DNA from: Cupriavidus sp. MP-37
GTDB lineage: Bacteria; Pseudomonadota; Gammaproteobacteria; Burkholderiales; Burkholderiaceae
NCBI RefSeq assembly: GCF_020618415.1
Contig: NZ_CP085345.1
Location: 1,178,001-1,242,000 of the forward strand
Reading direction: 5' to 3'
Length of the DNA stretch: 64,000 nt
Numbering within the stretch: the stretch's first letter is position 1; the number at the start of each line of letters is the position of its first letter. The position numbers and the translations under genes are program-made. This document shows, one piece after another, positions 44,601-52,650 of the stretch. The notes beneath the pieces are model-generated. The model worked only from the letters and a program-made list of their open reading frames with translations, was not told where the DNA came from and did not search any database.

Positions 44601-47600
44601 ACCTTGACGTGGTTGCCGATCACCGTGCCGGTATTGGCGAAGGTGGCGCTTCGCGCCAGTACCGTATCGCCCTCGATGCGCCCGGCGTTGGTGATCGTAT
44701 CGTCGGCCTCCACGAGGGTCGCGGCCGATTTGAGCGTGGCGCCAGCCGCATTCACGACATTGGTGCCGTGCACGGTGAGGCTGCCAGCTGCGCCAAGTGT
44801 CGCCGTGTTGGTCACGATGCCGGTGGCGGCGACGCGCATGTCCCGATCCGCCCGCAGCTTGTTCGCGGCGTCGTTGGCATAGTCGCCCAGGACGTCGAGC
44901 GTGAGGTCGCGCCCGGCGGTCATCTCGCCGCTGCCGCTCACTGCCCCCTTGACCGCGATGTCCTGGTTGGCGCGCACCACCCCGCCCTGGTTCGACACCG
45001 ACGCCACCTTGACGCTGACATCCTGCCCACCGAGCACGGACCCGCCGTCGTTGGCGAGCGTGGCGCCGACCTGGTCCAGTGTCAGGGCCCGTCCGCCGTA
45101 GAGGGTGCCCCCGTGGTTGTCGATGCTGTCGCTGATGGCCAGCATCAGTGCGTTGCCGGCCGAAACCTTGCCATCGGCTGTGTTGTCGAGTGCCTGTGCG
45201 TCGATGATCAAGGCGCCGTTGCCGCCAAGGATCCCGCGGGCATTGGCAATGGTGCTGCCCGACGTCACGGTCGTCGCGCCGTCACCCGCGTTCGCCAGCC
45301 GTCCGCCGGCGTTGTCGATGCTTGCCGCCGACACCTCCATTAGCCCATGCTGGCCATTGGCCGTGAGCGTACCGGCTGCATTGCCCAGGGCACCGTCGGC
45401 CGTTACTGTCAGGTCGCCGCCGCTCTGCATCGAACCCGAGGCATTGTCTACCTGGCCGCGGCTCGTCACAGCGAGGCCCGTGCCGCCGTAGATCGTGCCC
45501 TGCCGGTTGCCCAGGCCCCCCTGCGTGGCAAACGTCGCGGCACGCTGGGCAGACAGGGCCCCGGCCGCATTGGCAAGCGATGCGGCCCGGACCGACAGAT
45601 CGCCGTTCGTCCGGATGGCACCACCGGCATTGGACAATGTGCCGGAACTCGTGACCGTCAAGGAGCCGGTGCCCGCATGGGCGACCTTGCCGGCATCGTT
45701 CACGATGGTCTGCCCGGCCAAGCTCAGATCACTGCCATTGGCCGTGACCGTGCCACCGGTGTTGTCCAAGCGGCCGCCGGCGTGGATCGCAGTGGCGGCC
45801 TGGCCGTATTGCGCGATGGTGCCGACGCGGTTGGCCAAATCGCCCGTCGTGTCGATCCCGAGCTGGTCGGCTTCGATTTTTCCGCCGCTGTTGTCCAGCG
45901 CCGCGGCTGTCAACCAAAGCGTCGCGCCCGATAACGTGCCCTGTCGATTACTGGCCGTGTCGGCGACCGTAGCGGTCAGTGCCCCGCCCGCAGTCATGCT
46001 GCCACGATCGTTGTCCAGCGTCCCGGCCTGGAGCCTAGCATCGCCCTGCGCGCTAACCTGTCCGTGGTTGGTGAACGTGCCCGCGGCCAGCTGCGCATTG
46101 CCGTTGCCGCCAATCATGCCGCCCTCGTCGCCGGTCGCGGTAGTGCCGGCCTCGTTGGTCAGTGCCCCCGTGGCCGTGACCGTCAGGCCGTCCGCATTCA
46201 GCGATATTAGCCGCCCGGCCGAGTTGTCCACCGCGCCGGCATCGATAGTCAGCGCCGCGCCGGCCTGCACGATGCCTTGCGCATTGTTCACTGTGTCGGT
46301 GGACTGGATCCGCGCGGCCTCTTTCGCCACGACCTGGCCGCCCTGGTTCGAGACGCTGCCAGCTGCAATCGTAGTCGCGCCTTCGCTGACCATGCGGCCG
46401 CGGTCGTTGACCAGCGTGCCTTTGGCGCTCGCGTTCAGGTCGGCGCCAGCGGCGGTCGTTGCGCCCGTCAAGTCGAGATTGCCGCTGGCAGCGGCAAGCG
46501 TCAGGCTGCCAATGGCTGAGGTCTGGCTGCCAGCCAGGTTGACCGACGCACCGTGCAGGCTGGCGTTGCCGCCCGCCACGTTCCGGCCCGTGGCCGAAAG
46601 GGTTCCGGTCGTCGACAGCGTCAGGTCACCTCGCTGATCCACCGTGCCATCGGCGTCGACCCCGGCACCAAGCGTGCCCGAGGAAGAAATACCATCCGCA
46701 ACAATCTGCAGCCCCTGCCGGGCCGCCAGCGTACCGCTATTGGCAAGCGTGCCCGAGGTACTGACGGACACCGATTGCGCCCCATACGTGGTGCCGCTCT
46801 GCTCGATGCCGTCGCGCGCGCTGATCGCCAGGTTGCCGCCGGCGTTGGTCTGCCCGCCCAGCACGAGCTTGCCCTGTGCGGTCAGGGTCAGGTCGCCCGC
46901 CTGCGCGGCCAGCACGCCTCGGGACGACACCCCCACGCCATGTTCGGTGGAGGCCAGCAGGATCTTGTTGGCGTACATGCCACCAAGCTGGCTGACGTCG
47001 ATGCCCAGCGCCTGCGCCGCCCCGGTGCCCGCCACCGGTGTCGCGGCCAGCGTGGTCCGATCCACCTGATTGGCACCGGCAATGACATTCAGGTTGTTCG
47101 CATAGAGGGTTGCGTTAGCCTGTACCGCACGCGCGATCAGGTCGACCTGGTCGACGCTGGCCGCATTCAGTCCCGCGCCTTGCACGGAGATCTGGCCGCC
47201 GGTGACCCGGTACGCATCCAGGCTGCCGGTACCGCCGTACACGGGCATGCCAGTGGTCAGCGTGGCGCGGCTGGTGTTAATAAAGCCAGCGCCGTCGACC
47301 AGGATGCCGTTCGGATTGGCGATGATGACCTCGGTCCGCGGTCCGGCCACCTCCAGGTAGCCGCGCAATTGGCTCGGCAGTGTGCCGGTGGCCTGGTTGA
47401 CGATGATGCGGGCCGAGCCGCTCTGCAGGTTCGGGTTGCCGCTGACGTACCCCGCCTGCTGGGTAGCCACGATCGATGGCGAATTGTTCAGGATGACGCC
47501 AGCCTGGGGGACGTCGAACTGCGTGTAGGCGTTAACGGACACGCCGGCGGTTGACGGCCGGGTGATGTTGACCTGCTGCAGCCCGTTCGCCGTCTGGACC

Positions 47601-47854
47601 ACGGCGGGCCGGCTGGCCCCCGCGTGCGGATCCGCCACCACCTGTGCGCTGGCTGCCGATGGCAGCCCCATTGCATACCAGGCGGCCAGGGCCGTTGCCT
47701 GCAGGCCGAGGCATTCAATGCGGGTGAGCGCCGCAGCCGGTGTTGCACGTGACCCGGCGCTGCGCCCTTTGCCCAGGCCGCTCGCCGATTCCTCCACGGC
47801 CATCAGCATGGCGCGGTACCGATTGAAGACAAGGCGATAGCAACGGCGATTCAT
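38675..47854 (-). CDS. cdiA: CdiA-type two-partner secreted contact-dependent inhibition toxin
   Basis: 3059 residues. An extended N-terminal signal (MNRRCYRLVFNRYRAMLMAVEE, then hydrophobic up to about 70) precedes the TPS secretion domain with NPNG at 180-183. Filamentous haemagglutinin repeats fill about 350-1400; a middle region follows, then a second haemagglutinin repeat zone (about 1750-2550). The pretoxin region ends with VENN at 2818-2821. The last 238 residues are the variable tip, ending in a DUF6883-like domain (2963-3059: KIINYALDPSHPIGGNKA, RFTVDIPVKGPNG). It binds neighbour cells and delivers the tip. The stop overlaps cdiI. Confidence 0.93.
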   Translation of the reverse strand: MNRRCYRLVFNRYRAMLMAVEESASGLGKGRSAGSRATPAAALTRIECLGLQATALAAWYAMGLPSAASAQVVADPHAGASRPAVVQTANGLQQVNITRPSTAGVSVNAYTQFDVPQAGVILNNSPSIVATQQAGYVSGNPNLQSGSARIIVNQATGTLPSQLRGYLEVAGPRTEVIIANPNGILVDGAGFINTSRATLTTGMPVYGGTGSLDAYRVTGGQISVQGAGLNAASVDQVDLIARAVQANATLYANNLNVIAGANQVDRTTLAATPVAGTGAAQALGIDVSQLGGMYANKILLASTEHGVGVSSRGVLAAQAGDLTLTAQGKLVLGGQTNAGGNLAISARDGIEQSGTTYGAQSVSVSTSGTLANSGTLAARQGLQIVADGISSSGTLGAGVDADGTVDQRGDLTLSTTGTLSATGRNVAGGNASLHGASVNLAGSQTSAIGSLTLAAASGNLDLTGATTAAGADLNASAKGTLVNDRGRMVSEGATTIAAGSVSNQGGQVVAKEAARIQSTDTVNNAQGIVQAGAALTIDAGAVDNSAGRLISLNADGLTVTATGALTNEAGTTATGDEGGMIGGNGNAQLAAGTFTNHGQVSAQGDARLQAGTLDNDRGSMTAGGALTATVADTASNRQGTLSGATLWLTAAALDNSGGKIEADQLGIDTTGDLANRVGTIAQYGQAATAIHAGGRLDNTGGTVTANGSDLSLAGQTIVNDAGKVAHAGTGSLTVTSSGTLSNAGGAIRTNGDLSVRAASLANAAGALSAQRAATFATQGGLGNRQGTIYGGTGLAVTSRGQVDNASGSMQSGGDLTVTADGALGNAAGTLTANGQHGLMEVSAASIDNAGGRLANAGDGATTVTSGSTIANARGILGGNGALIIDAQALDNTADGKVSAGNALMLAISDSIDNHGGTLYGGRALTLDQVGATLANDGGSVLGGQDVSVKVASVSNQGGVVRANQDIAVKGAVSGSGEMTAGRDLTLDVLGDYANDAANKLRADRDMRVAATGIVTNTATLGAAGSLTVHGTNVVNAAGATLKSAATLVEADDTITNAGRIEGDTVLARSATFANTGTVIGNHVKVQGTGASNSGNAALIAAAQDLKIYASDSVANVEGATLYSAGNMEIARDGTRDAGGMLVNQLDVLTNRSATIEADGDIGIAAHAVNNTRTSIATEPGTPVETARQTLAAWTAGLSNTNWHSSITFPAWRWQGEQAPVSAGMMYALAAPVTVEVPKADVVNLDTAAKTLSLSKPLIEEYASGAQPVCNDNDCSTPPPTLTRQIGTNPVQYYQAIEDTGTTYKITFWPDWDPATQIRPDQVRTRYDLGKDSHDYSEISRTVATTTATDRLVSASDPARIQAQGTIRINSDGGNILNQSSIMAAGGDLVRRATGGTVQDTGTVLQQSVSTTETSTFYWHQKTGGNSDTQVVPYPTTPQNPTTVQALPAIASSNQTVQTTAQDVSVTTVNRVGQTVTGGGISGGGDAGTAVGSASGQTSRPQTLDAAQGGIPSLTLPTNGLFTYRTAPDAAYLIATDARFTQYKSFISSDYMLGELGLDPQTIQKRLGDGFYEAKLIRDQITALTGRTFLAGYTDQLEEYKALMTNGAAYAKSFSLTPGIGLSEQQMAQLTTDMVWLVAQDVTLADGSRQSVLVPKLYLAHANTVNLNASSALVLGNTVAVNATGTVQNSGRIVGDVATQVLGHDIVNRGAIGSLGDGSTVVQAAQDVRNLGGGIAGKDVLVAAGRDVVNETQTITEVRTLSNDYSAGSTGIGAVAGISATGTTAVLAGRDINQRGGAIDAGESALLAAGRDLNLGTVALGTTQDAVSRGGQSYSHDQTTTHVGGTVQAGKNVVAVAGRDATLTGSSLQAGNNASLVAGRDTTVTAAIDTHTHSEGSLGGKGAQYTQSSYDETARGSQIHGGNNATLAAGQAPLVTAVLQDKGLDVSPDAAPNAGAGNLAVLGSSVSTGKDGNGGGTASLIAAVDVRVGTVSEMHDAQNWSEQKKSGFLSKEQTTRESSQRQEVAVGTTVSANVIAGQAGRDLIVSGSNVVATKDVTLRAERDLAIDAAQSTASSSAAQQTRKSGMFSGGGMSVTIGKQQTNQSQTVQTVSQSGSTVGSVTGNVNLSAGERYSQTGSAVTALQGDVDIRAKQVDINAALESSHSEQETHFRQSGLTIAVTNPVLAAAQTASQMASAQSHTDDPRMKAMAAGAAGLAARNAADAVKADPKSAGGMNISITVGGASSDSKQTHNSSTAVGSNISAGGNVRIRAEGAGKDSNLNLVGSDIQAGNNVLMKADNQVNLQTAANTANQQSSNKSASGGGGVGISLTSQGAAFGVTANAAGGRGSADGNDVTWSNSHVNAGNVLEIKSGDDTNLNGAVATGKQVIAGVGGNLNIESLQDTSGYHSKDQSVSGSATVGFGGFSGSANVSQQKIDSDYASVGEQSGIRAGSGGYQIDVAGNTDLKGGVIGGGTADKNRLSTDTLTESDIRNHAQYSASSIGIGGGYSTGGSGNKSGVGVTQSGEAATANSVPGTELPTTGGNGQGASFAPPMVMSASGGASSTTASGISAGTITIRNNDKQKALTGKDGAETIASLNRDTADTANTLAPIFNEKEIKAGFEIVGALQRESGIFLNNRAREAEAAKNAADAAARDPNATPEQRAALQQQADDLAKWGQGGQYRQIMTALTAAAGGNVTGSTAQFMQGAAVGYLQGLGASQVKALADSFGKGTPEAEAARAALHAIVGCAGAAAANQACGAGAMGASASSVLGSLLGPTDGMTAQQKQARENLVQSLVAGVAGMAGVNAATAMNAATSEVENNQLALPKPAGQKVDLVGKYCNGSQPCSDKQVSDLMRVQGALNSAAGENATVAALLLGAPAAAAAGVALAGLAPELLSVALANPTAAVNAGIISAETAAAILTNSVTPGLAIEGAVGKTVGTTARGNTSTILENAGRAIVDPRKIINYALDPSHPIGGNKAIVFDSALGFNQSNANDLLIQIKEGVEKYPAAVGKSDQFGQRFTVDIPVKGPNGNTVPVRTGWIYDPGSSVPRLTTIYVK
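38678..38968 (-). other. CdiA-CT toxin domain (DUF6883-like)
   Basis: The last 97 codons of cdiA. The pattern NYALDPSHPIGGNKAIVF ... ALGF, then RFTVDIPVKGPNG and VRTGWIYDPG, matches DUF6883, which is often found with DUF4926. The activity is not established to my knowledge. AT content rises sharply in this segment compared with the cdiA body, indicating swapping of the tip. Confidence 0.7.
39392..39403 (-). other. VENN motif marking the toxin junction of CdiA
   Basis: The codons for V-E-N-N in SEVENNQL. In CdiA proteins this motif separates the conserved part from the exchangeable toxin region. Confidence 0.85.
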
Positions 47855-48084
47855 GATCTGGACGACGGCACACGATCTGACACATGCGCAACGTTACCCA
47901 AACCACTAAGGAATAAATGTCAAAAAACTCAAAATGAGACAAAACAATAGAATCTGAATTGTCCGATTGATTCTCCAATGAATTTGGCGTTGATGGTCAG
48001 CGAAGGACGTCGCCCGCAATTGCTGCTGACCGCCTCGTCATTCGACGGGTTGGCGTATTCGCGGCGGGAGAGTCGCCTCATGCG
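47855..48084. other. Upstream region of cdiA
   Basis: About 230 bases. The first 130 upstream of cdiA are AT-rich (GAATAAATGTCAAAAAACTC at about 47912) and should carry the cdiA promoter; no operator palindrome stands out. The rest is 3' flank of the CoA-transferase gene. Confidence 0.4.
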
Positions 48085-49329
48085 TCAAACAACCCCCTCC
48101 CCCCGTAACCGCTCCAACTCCTCCTCCCCAATCCCCACCTCCCCATAAACCTCCGCATTGTGTTCCCCCACACCCGGCCCGGTACGCGGTAACGGCGGCG
48201 CATACCCCGAAAAACGCGGCACCACGCATGGCGCCGGCACCGTGCCCAGGTCTGCATCGGGCAGCCGCACGATGGCCTGGCGCGCCACCATCTGCGGGTC
48301 TTCGACGATATCGGCGATGCTGAACACCTTGCTGAACGGCACCTGGCATTGTTCCAGCCGTGCCGCTGCGGCGGCGTAGGGTTGCGCGGCGAACCATTCG
48401 GCGATACAGCCGTCGAGCGCGTCGATATGGCGGACGCGGCCGGCGTTGGTGGCGTACTCCGGTGCCTGCGCCAGTTGCGGCGCGTCCATGGCCTCGGCCA
48501 GCCGGCGGAAGGTGGCGTCGGACGAGGCCACCACGGTGACCCAGATGTCGTCGGCGGTGCGGTACATGTTGGACGGCGCGGCGTAGGTGGTGCGGTTGCC
48601 GGCGCGCTGGCGCACGTGGCCGAGTTGTTCGTATTCGATGGCGAGCGGGTCCAGCAGGCGGAACAGTGCCTCGGTGGCGGCCAGGTCGATCTCGCGGCCG
48701 GGCTGGCCGGGCCTGGCGCGCTGCTCGGCCACCGCGGTGGCGATGGCAAAGGCGCCGAACAGGCCCGCGATCATGTCCCCCACCGGGTAGTTCATATGCA
48801 TCGGCCCGCTCTGTGCCGTGCCGGCCAGGTTGGTGAAGCCGCTGCGGGCTTCGAAGATGCGGGCAAAGCCCGGCCTTGCGGCATCCGGCCCGGTCTGGCC
48901 GAAGCCGGTCAGGCGCAGCACGATCAGGCTGGGGTTGGCTGCGTGCAGCGTGGCGAGATCCAGCCCCCAGCGCGCCAGCGTGCCGGTGCGGAAATTCTCC
49001 ACCAGCACGTCGAAGCGCGGCAGCAGGCGCAGGAAGATCTCGCGGCCGCGCGGCGTGCGCACATCCAGCGATATGCCGCGCTTGCCGCGGTTGGTCACTT
49101 TCCAGTACAGCGCATGGTCGGCGGTGACCGGCTCCAGACCGCGCAGTGGATCGCTGCCGTCGGGCAGCTCCAGCTTGACCACCTCGGCGCCCATGTCGGC
49201 ACACAGCGTGGCGGAGAACGGTGCCGCCACCACGGTGGCCATGTCGAGGATGCGCAAGCCGGCGAGCGGGCCGGTGCCGGATGACTGCGGTGATTCGGGC
49301 GATACAGGTGGGATGCGGGGGTCTGGCAT
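48085..49329 (-). CDS. Family III CoA-transferase (CaiB/BaiF type)
   Basis: 414 residues from ATG 49329. Marks: LAGLRILDMATVVAAPFSATLCADMGAEVVKLE, NRGKRGISLDVRTPRG, VLVENFRTG with the adjacent catalytic-region aspartate, YPVGDMIAGLFGAFAIATAV. Such enzymes move CoA between acids. It is divergent from an IclR regulator, followed on the other strand by a Bug receptor and an acyl-CoA dehydrogenase: import, CoA activation and oxidation of one acid (inference). Confidence 0.9.
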   Translation of the reverse strand: MPDPRIPPVSPESPQSSGTGPLAGLRILDMATVVAAPFSATLCADMGAEVVKLELPDGSDPLRGLEPVTADHALYWKVTNRGKRGISLDVRTPRGREIFLRLLPRFDVLVENFRTGTLARWGLDLATLHAANPSLIVLRLTGFGQTGPDAARPGFARIFEARSGFTNLAGTAQSGPMHMNYPVGDMIAGLFGAFAIATAVAEQRARPGQPGREIDLAATEALFRLLDPLAIEYEQLGHVRQRAGNRTTYAAPSNMYRTADDIWVTVVASSDATFRRLAEAMDAPQLAQAPEYATNAGRVRHIDALDGCIAEWFAAQPYAAAAARLEQCQVPFSKVFSIADIVEDPQMVARQAIVRLPDADLGTVPAPCVVPRFSGYAPPLPRTGPGVGEHNAEVYGEVGIGEEELERLRGEGVV

Positions 49330-49453
49330 GCGGGTCTCCGGCGGCAAGTTTGTCCGCTGCAAGGTGGCAGGCGGCGAGCCCGGGCGCAAGTACGGTTTCG
49401 CTGTGCGGAACGGTCGTGCTACAACATTGACGCCCCCTTTTCCGGATCCCAGC

Positions 49454-50299
49454 ATGGAACCCAAGCAACCACCGCACAGCATGGACCGCAACCCGGAACT
49501 CCAGCCCCTGCCAGGCCTGGCCAGCGAGGACGCCCTTGCCACCGACCGCCAGTTCGCCACCAACCTGGCGCGCGGACTGGAGGTGCTGCGCGCGTTCACG
49601 CCGTCCAGCCCGGTGCTGGGCAACCAGGACATCGTGGCGCGCACCGGGCTGCCCAAGGCGACGGTGTCGCGGCTGACCTATACGCTCGGGCTGCTGGGTT
49701 TCCTCAGCCGCGTGCCGGGCAACCAGAAGTACCGGCTGGGCGCCGGCGTGCTGGCGCTGGCTTACCCGATGCTGGCCGGGCTGGCGATCCGCCAGGTGGC
49801 TCGGCCTTACATGGAGGCGATCGCGCGCGAAACCGGCTGCACCGTGAACCTGGGCATGCGCGAGCGCCTGTCGGTGGTCTATGTGGACAGTTGCCGGCTG
49901 GATCCCGGCAACCTCTACCAGCCGGACATCGGCAGCACGCGCCCGCTGCTGGCCAGCGCGATCGGCCGCGCGGTATTGCTGGCCTGCAGCGCGGACGAGC
50001 GCACGGCGCTGCTGAACCGGCTGCGGGTGGAAGACCCGCAGCGCTTCAGCCACGAGCGCCAGATGTGGGCGGACGACCAGAAGCATTTCCGCGCGCACGG
50101 CTATTGCCTGAGCCGCGGCGAGTGGCGGCCCGAGATCCACGCGATCGCGGCGCCGTTGCGCCAGTCGCTGCACGAGGATCCGTTCGCGCTGAACTGCACC
50201 ATCGCGGCATCGCGCAATCGCGACAACCTGCTCGAGCGCGACGTGGCGCCCCGGCTGCGCGAAGCGGTGCGGCAGATCGAACTGAGCTGCGCGCGCTGA
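49454..50299 (+). CDS. IclR-family transcriptional regulator
   Basis: 281 residues from ATG 49454. N-terminal winged helix (FATNLARGLEVLRAFTPSSPVLGNQDIVARTGLPKATVSRLTYTLGLLGFL in segments) and C-terminal effector-binding domain (LAIRQVARPYMEAIARETGCTVNL, ALNCTIAAS). 124 bases separate it from the divergent CoA-transferase gene, including TTCGCTGTGCGGAA (an imperfect inverted repeat), a possible operator. It probably controls both sides of the cluster. Confidence 0.9.
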   Translation: MEPKQPPHSMDRNPELQPLPGLASEDALATDRQFATNLARGLEVLRAFTPSSPVLGNQDIVARTGLPKATVSRLTYTLGLLGFLSRVPGNQKYRLGAGVLALAYPMLAGLAIRQVARPYMEAIARETGCTVNLGMRERLSVVYVDSCRLDPGNLYQPDIGSTRPLLASAIGRAVLLACSADERTALLNRLRVEDPQRFSHERQMWADDQKHFRAHGYCLSRGEWRPEIHAIAAPLRQSLHEDPFALNCTIAASRNRDNLLERDVAPRLREAVRQIELSCAR

Positions 50300-50431
50300 T
50301 CCCTGACAGCGTGGCAGCACAGCCTGCCGGCAATGTCGCCGGCAGGGCCATGACCAGCGGCCCGCCAGAGGCCAGCATGAGACCGACCTTGCGCCCGGCA
50401 ACGTTCCGGCGCAGGCAACCAAGGAGACAAG

Positions 50432-51430
50432 ATGGATGCCTTTTACCCATGGCGCCGGCTCGCTGCCGGCATGCTGGCCTGCGCCGCGCTGACGCCTGCG
50501 GCGACGCTGGCCGCCGCCGACGATGCGGCCCGCTTCCCCGATCGCCCGGTGCGGATCATCGTGCCGTTCTCGGCGGGCGGCGTGGTCGATTCGGTTACCC
50601 GCATCACTGCCGAGAACATGGCAAAGGTTCTGCAGCAACCGGTGATTGTCGAGAACAAGACCGGCGCCGGCGGCGCCATCGGTGCCGACCTCGTCGCCAA
50701 GGCGCCTGCCGACGGCTATACGCTGCTGGCGGTCAGCCCCAGCTTTGTGGTCGGGCCGCTGCTCAATCCGTCGATCCAGGGCAAGGGCGGCAAGGACTTC
50801 CGCGCCGTGGCAGGCATCGGCGCGGTACCCAACGTGATCGTGGTGCCGGCGTCGTCGCCGCTGCGCACGCTGCCGCAACTGCTCGATGCCGCGCGCAAGC
50901 AGCCCGGCACGCTGACCTACGCCAGCGCAGGCGTCGGCACGTCGAACCATCTGTCGGCGGAATTGCTGGCGCAGATGACGCGCGTGAAGCTGACCCATGT
51001 GCCCTACAAGGGTCAGCCCGAGGCCATGAGCGACCTGCTCGGCGCGCGCGTCTCGATGATGGCGCTGACCTCCGCCATTGCGCGCCAGCAGGTGCAAAGC
51101 GGCAAGCTGCGCGCGCTAGCGGTGACCTCTGCCAAGCGCACTGCGGTGCTGCCTGACGTGCCGACCGTGGCCGAGGCGGCGCAACTGCCGGGCTATGCAG
51201 TGGGCGGCTGGTTCGGGCTGGTGGCGCCGCAGGGCACGCCGGACGCGGTGGTGCGCAAGCTCGCCGACGCCGCCGCGCGCGCCACCGCCGACGCAGCCAC
51301 CGCGCGCCGCCTGGCGGAACTCGGCATGGACCTGGCGCCGCAACCTCCGGCCGCGTTCGACCGCTTCCTCGAAGCCGAAACCAAGAAATGGACCGGTGTG
51401 CTGAAGACCGCCGGCATCACGGCACAGTAG
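50432..51430 (+). CDS. Bug-family (TctC) periplasmic solute receptor
   Basis: 332 residues with a signal peptide (RRLAAGMLACAALTPAATLAAA). Marks: VRIIVPFSAGGVVDSVTR, NKTGAGGAIGADLVAKAPADGYTLL, THVPYKGQPEAMSDLLGAR, LPDVPTVAEAAQLPGY. GGAGAC precedes the ATG. It stands between the IclR regulator and the acyl-CoA dehydrogenase and probably supplies the acid handled by them. Confidence 0.92.
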   Translation: MDAFYPWRRLAAGMLACAALTPAATLAAADDAARFPDRPVRIIVPFSAGGVVDSVTRITAENMAKVLQQPVIVENKTGAGGAIGADLVAKAPADGYTLLAVSPSFVVGPLLNPSIQGKGGKDFRAVAGIGAVPNVIVVPASSPLRTLPQLLDAARKQPGTLTYASAGVGTSNHLSAELLAQMTRVKLTHVPYKGQPEAMSDLLGARVSMMALTSAIARQQVQSGKLRALAVTSAKRTAVLPDVPTVAEAAQLPGYAVGGWFGLVAPQGTPDAVVRKLADAAARATADAATARRLAELGMDLAPQPPAAFDRFLEAETKKWTGVLKTAGITAQ

Positions 51431-51471
51431 CCGCGCCCCTACCCCCCTCAACTCACCACCGGAACCCCTTC

Positions 51472-52650
51472 ATGATCCGCGACTCCGCCCGCCAGCAAGC
51501 GCTGCTTGCCGAACTCCGCCGCTTCGTGCTGGACACCTGCATCCCGCTCGAAGCGCAGATCGACCAGACCGATGTCATCCCCGAGCCCGTGGTCGAGCAG
51601 ATGCGCCGCCTCGGCCTGTTCGGCCACAGCATCCCGGAGGCCTACGGCGGCGCCGGGCTGACCACCGAAGAGCTGGCGCAGGTGAACATCGAAGTGTCGC
51701 AGGCGGCCACGGTGTTCCGCGCCCGCTTCGGCGGCAATACCGGGATCGCCTCGGAGTCGCTGGTGGCCGACGGCACCGAAGCGCAGCGCCAGCGCTACTT
51801 GCCGCAACTGGCCTCCGGCAAGGTCACCGGCTGCTTCGCGCTGACCGAACCGGAAGCCGGCTCCGATGCCACGGCGCTGCAGACCACGGCCCGGCAGGAC
51901 GGCGACCACTACGTGCTGAACGGCACCAAGTGCTTTATCACCAATGCGCCGATCGCCGACCTGTTCACCGTGTTCGCCCGCACCGATCCCGCCACGCCGG
52001 GCGCGCACGGCATCAGCGCCTTCCTGGTCGAACGTGGCACGCCGGGCCTGAGCACCAGTGAACCGGAGCGCAAGATGGGCCAGCACGGCTCGCCCGTCGG
52101 CGACGTCTACCTGAAGGATTGCCGCGTGCCGGCCAGCGCCATCGTCGGCGGCAAACCCAATGTCGGCTTCAAGACCGCGATGAAGGCCCTGAACAAGCAG
52201 CGCATCAACCTGGCCGGCCTGTGCGTGGGTCCGGCGATCCGGCTGGTCGACGAAATGGTCCGCTACGCGGCGCAGCGCCGCCAGTTCGGCAAGCCCATTG
52301 CCGACTACCAGCTGGTGCAGCAGATGATTGCCGACAGCAACACGGAACTGCACGCGGCGCGCGCGCTGGTGCTGGAAACGGCGCGCAAGCGCGATGCCGG
52401 CGAAGATGTGACCATGGAGGCGTCGATGTGCAAGCTGTTCGCCTCCGAAATGGCCGGCCGCGTGGCGGATCGCGCGGTGCAGGTGTTCGGCGGCAGCGGG
52501 TACATGGCGCGCACCGTCGCGGAGCGCTTCTATCGCGATGTGCGGCTGTTCCGGCTGTATGAAGGCACCACGCAGATCCACCAGCTCAATATTGCCCGCC
52601 GCACGCTGGAAGCGCGCGGCGCCGCGCTGCAGGGCGCCGGCGCCGGCTGA
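51472..52650 (+). CDS. Acyl-CoA dehydrogenase
   Basis: 392 residues, full-length flavin-dependent acyl-CoA dehydrogenase: GLFGHSIPEAYGGAGLT, CFALTEPEAGSDATAL (FAD/substrate signature), YVLNGTKCFITNA, VQVFGGSGYMA and the catalytic glutamate in RLYEGTTQIHQL. Located 41 bases after the Bug receptor, same operon. It introduces a double bond into an acyl-CoA made by the nearby CoA-transferase (inference); chain length unknown. Confidence 0.93.
   Translation: MIRDSARQQALLAELRRFVLDTCIPLEAQIDQTDVIPEPVVEQMRRLGLFGHSIPEAYGGAGLTTEELAQVNIEVSQAATVFRARFGGNTGIASESLVADGTEAQRQRYLPQLASGKVTGCFALTEPEAGSDATALQTTARQDGDHYVLNGTKCFITNAPIADLFTVFARTDPATPGAHGISAFLVERGTPGLSTSEPERKMGQHGSPVGDVYLKDCRVPASAIVGGKPNVGFKTAMKALNKQRINLAGLCVGPAIRLVDEMVRYAAQRRQFGKPIADYQLVQQMIADSNTELHAARALVLETARKRDAGEDVTMEASMCKLFASEMAGRVADRAVQVFGGSGYMARTVAERFYRDVRLFRLYEGTTQIHQLNIARRTLEARGAALQGAGAG

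Noticed and set aside
39323..47554. Many long plus-strand frames inside cdiA
   Set aside because: All are antisense to a continuous 3059-residue protein with recognised domains.
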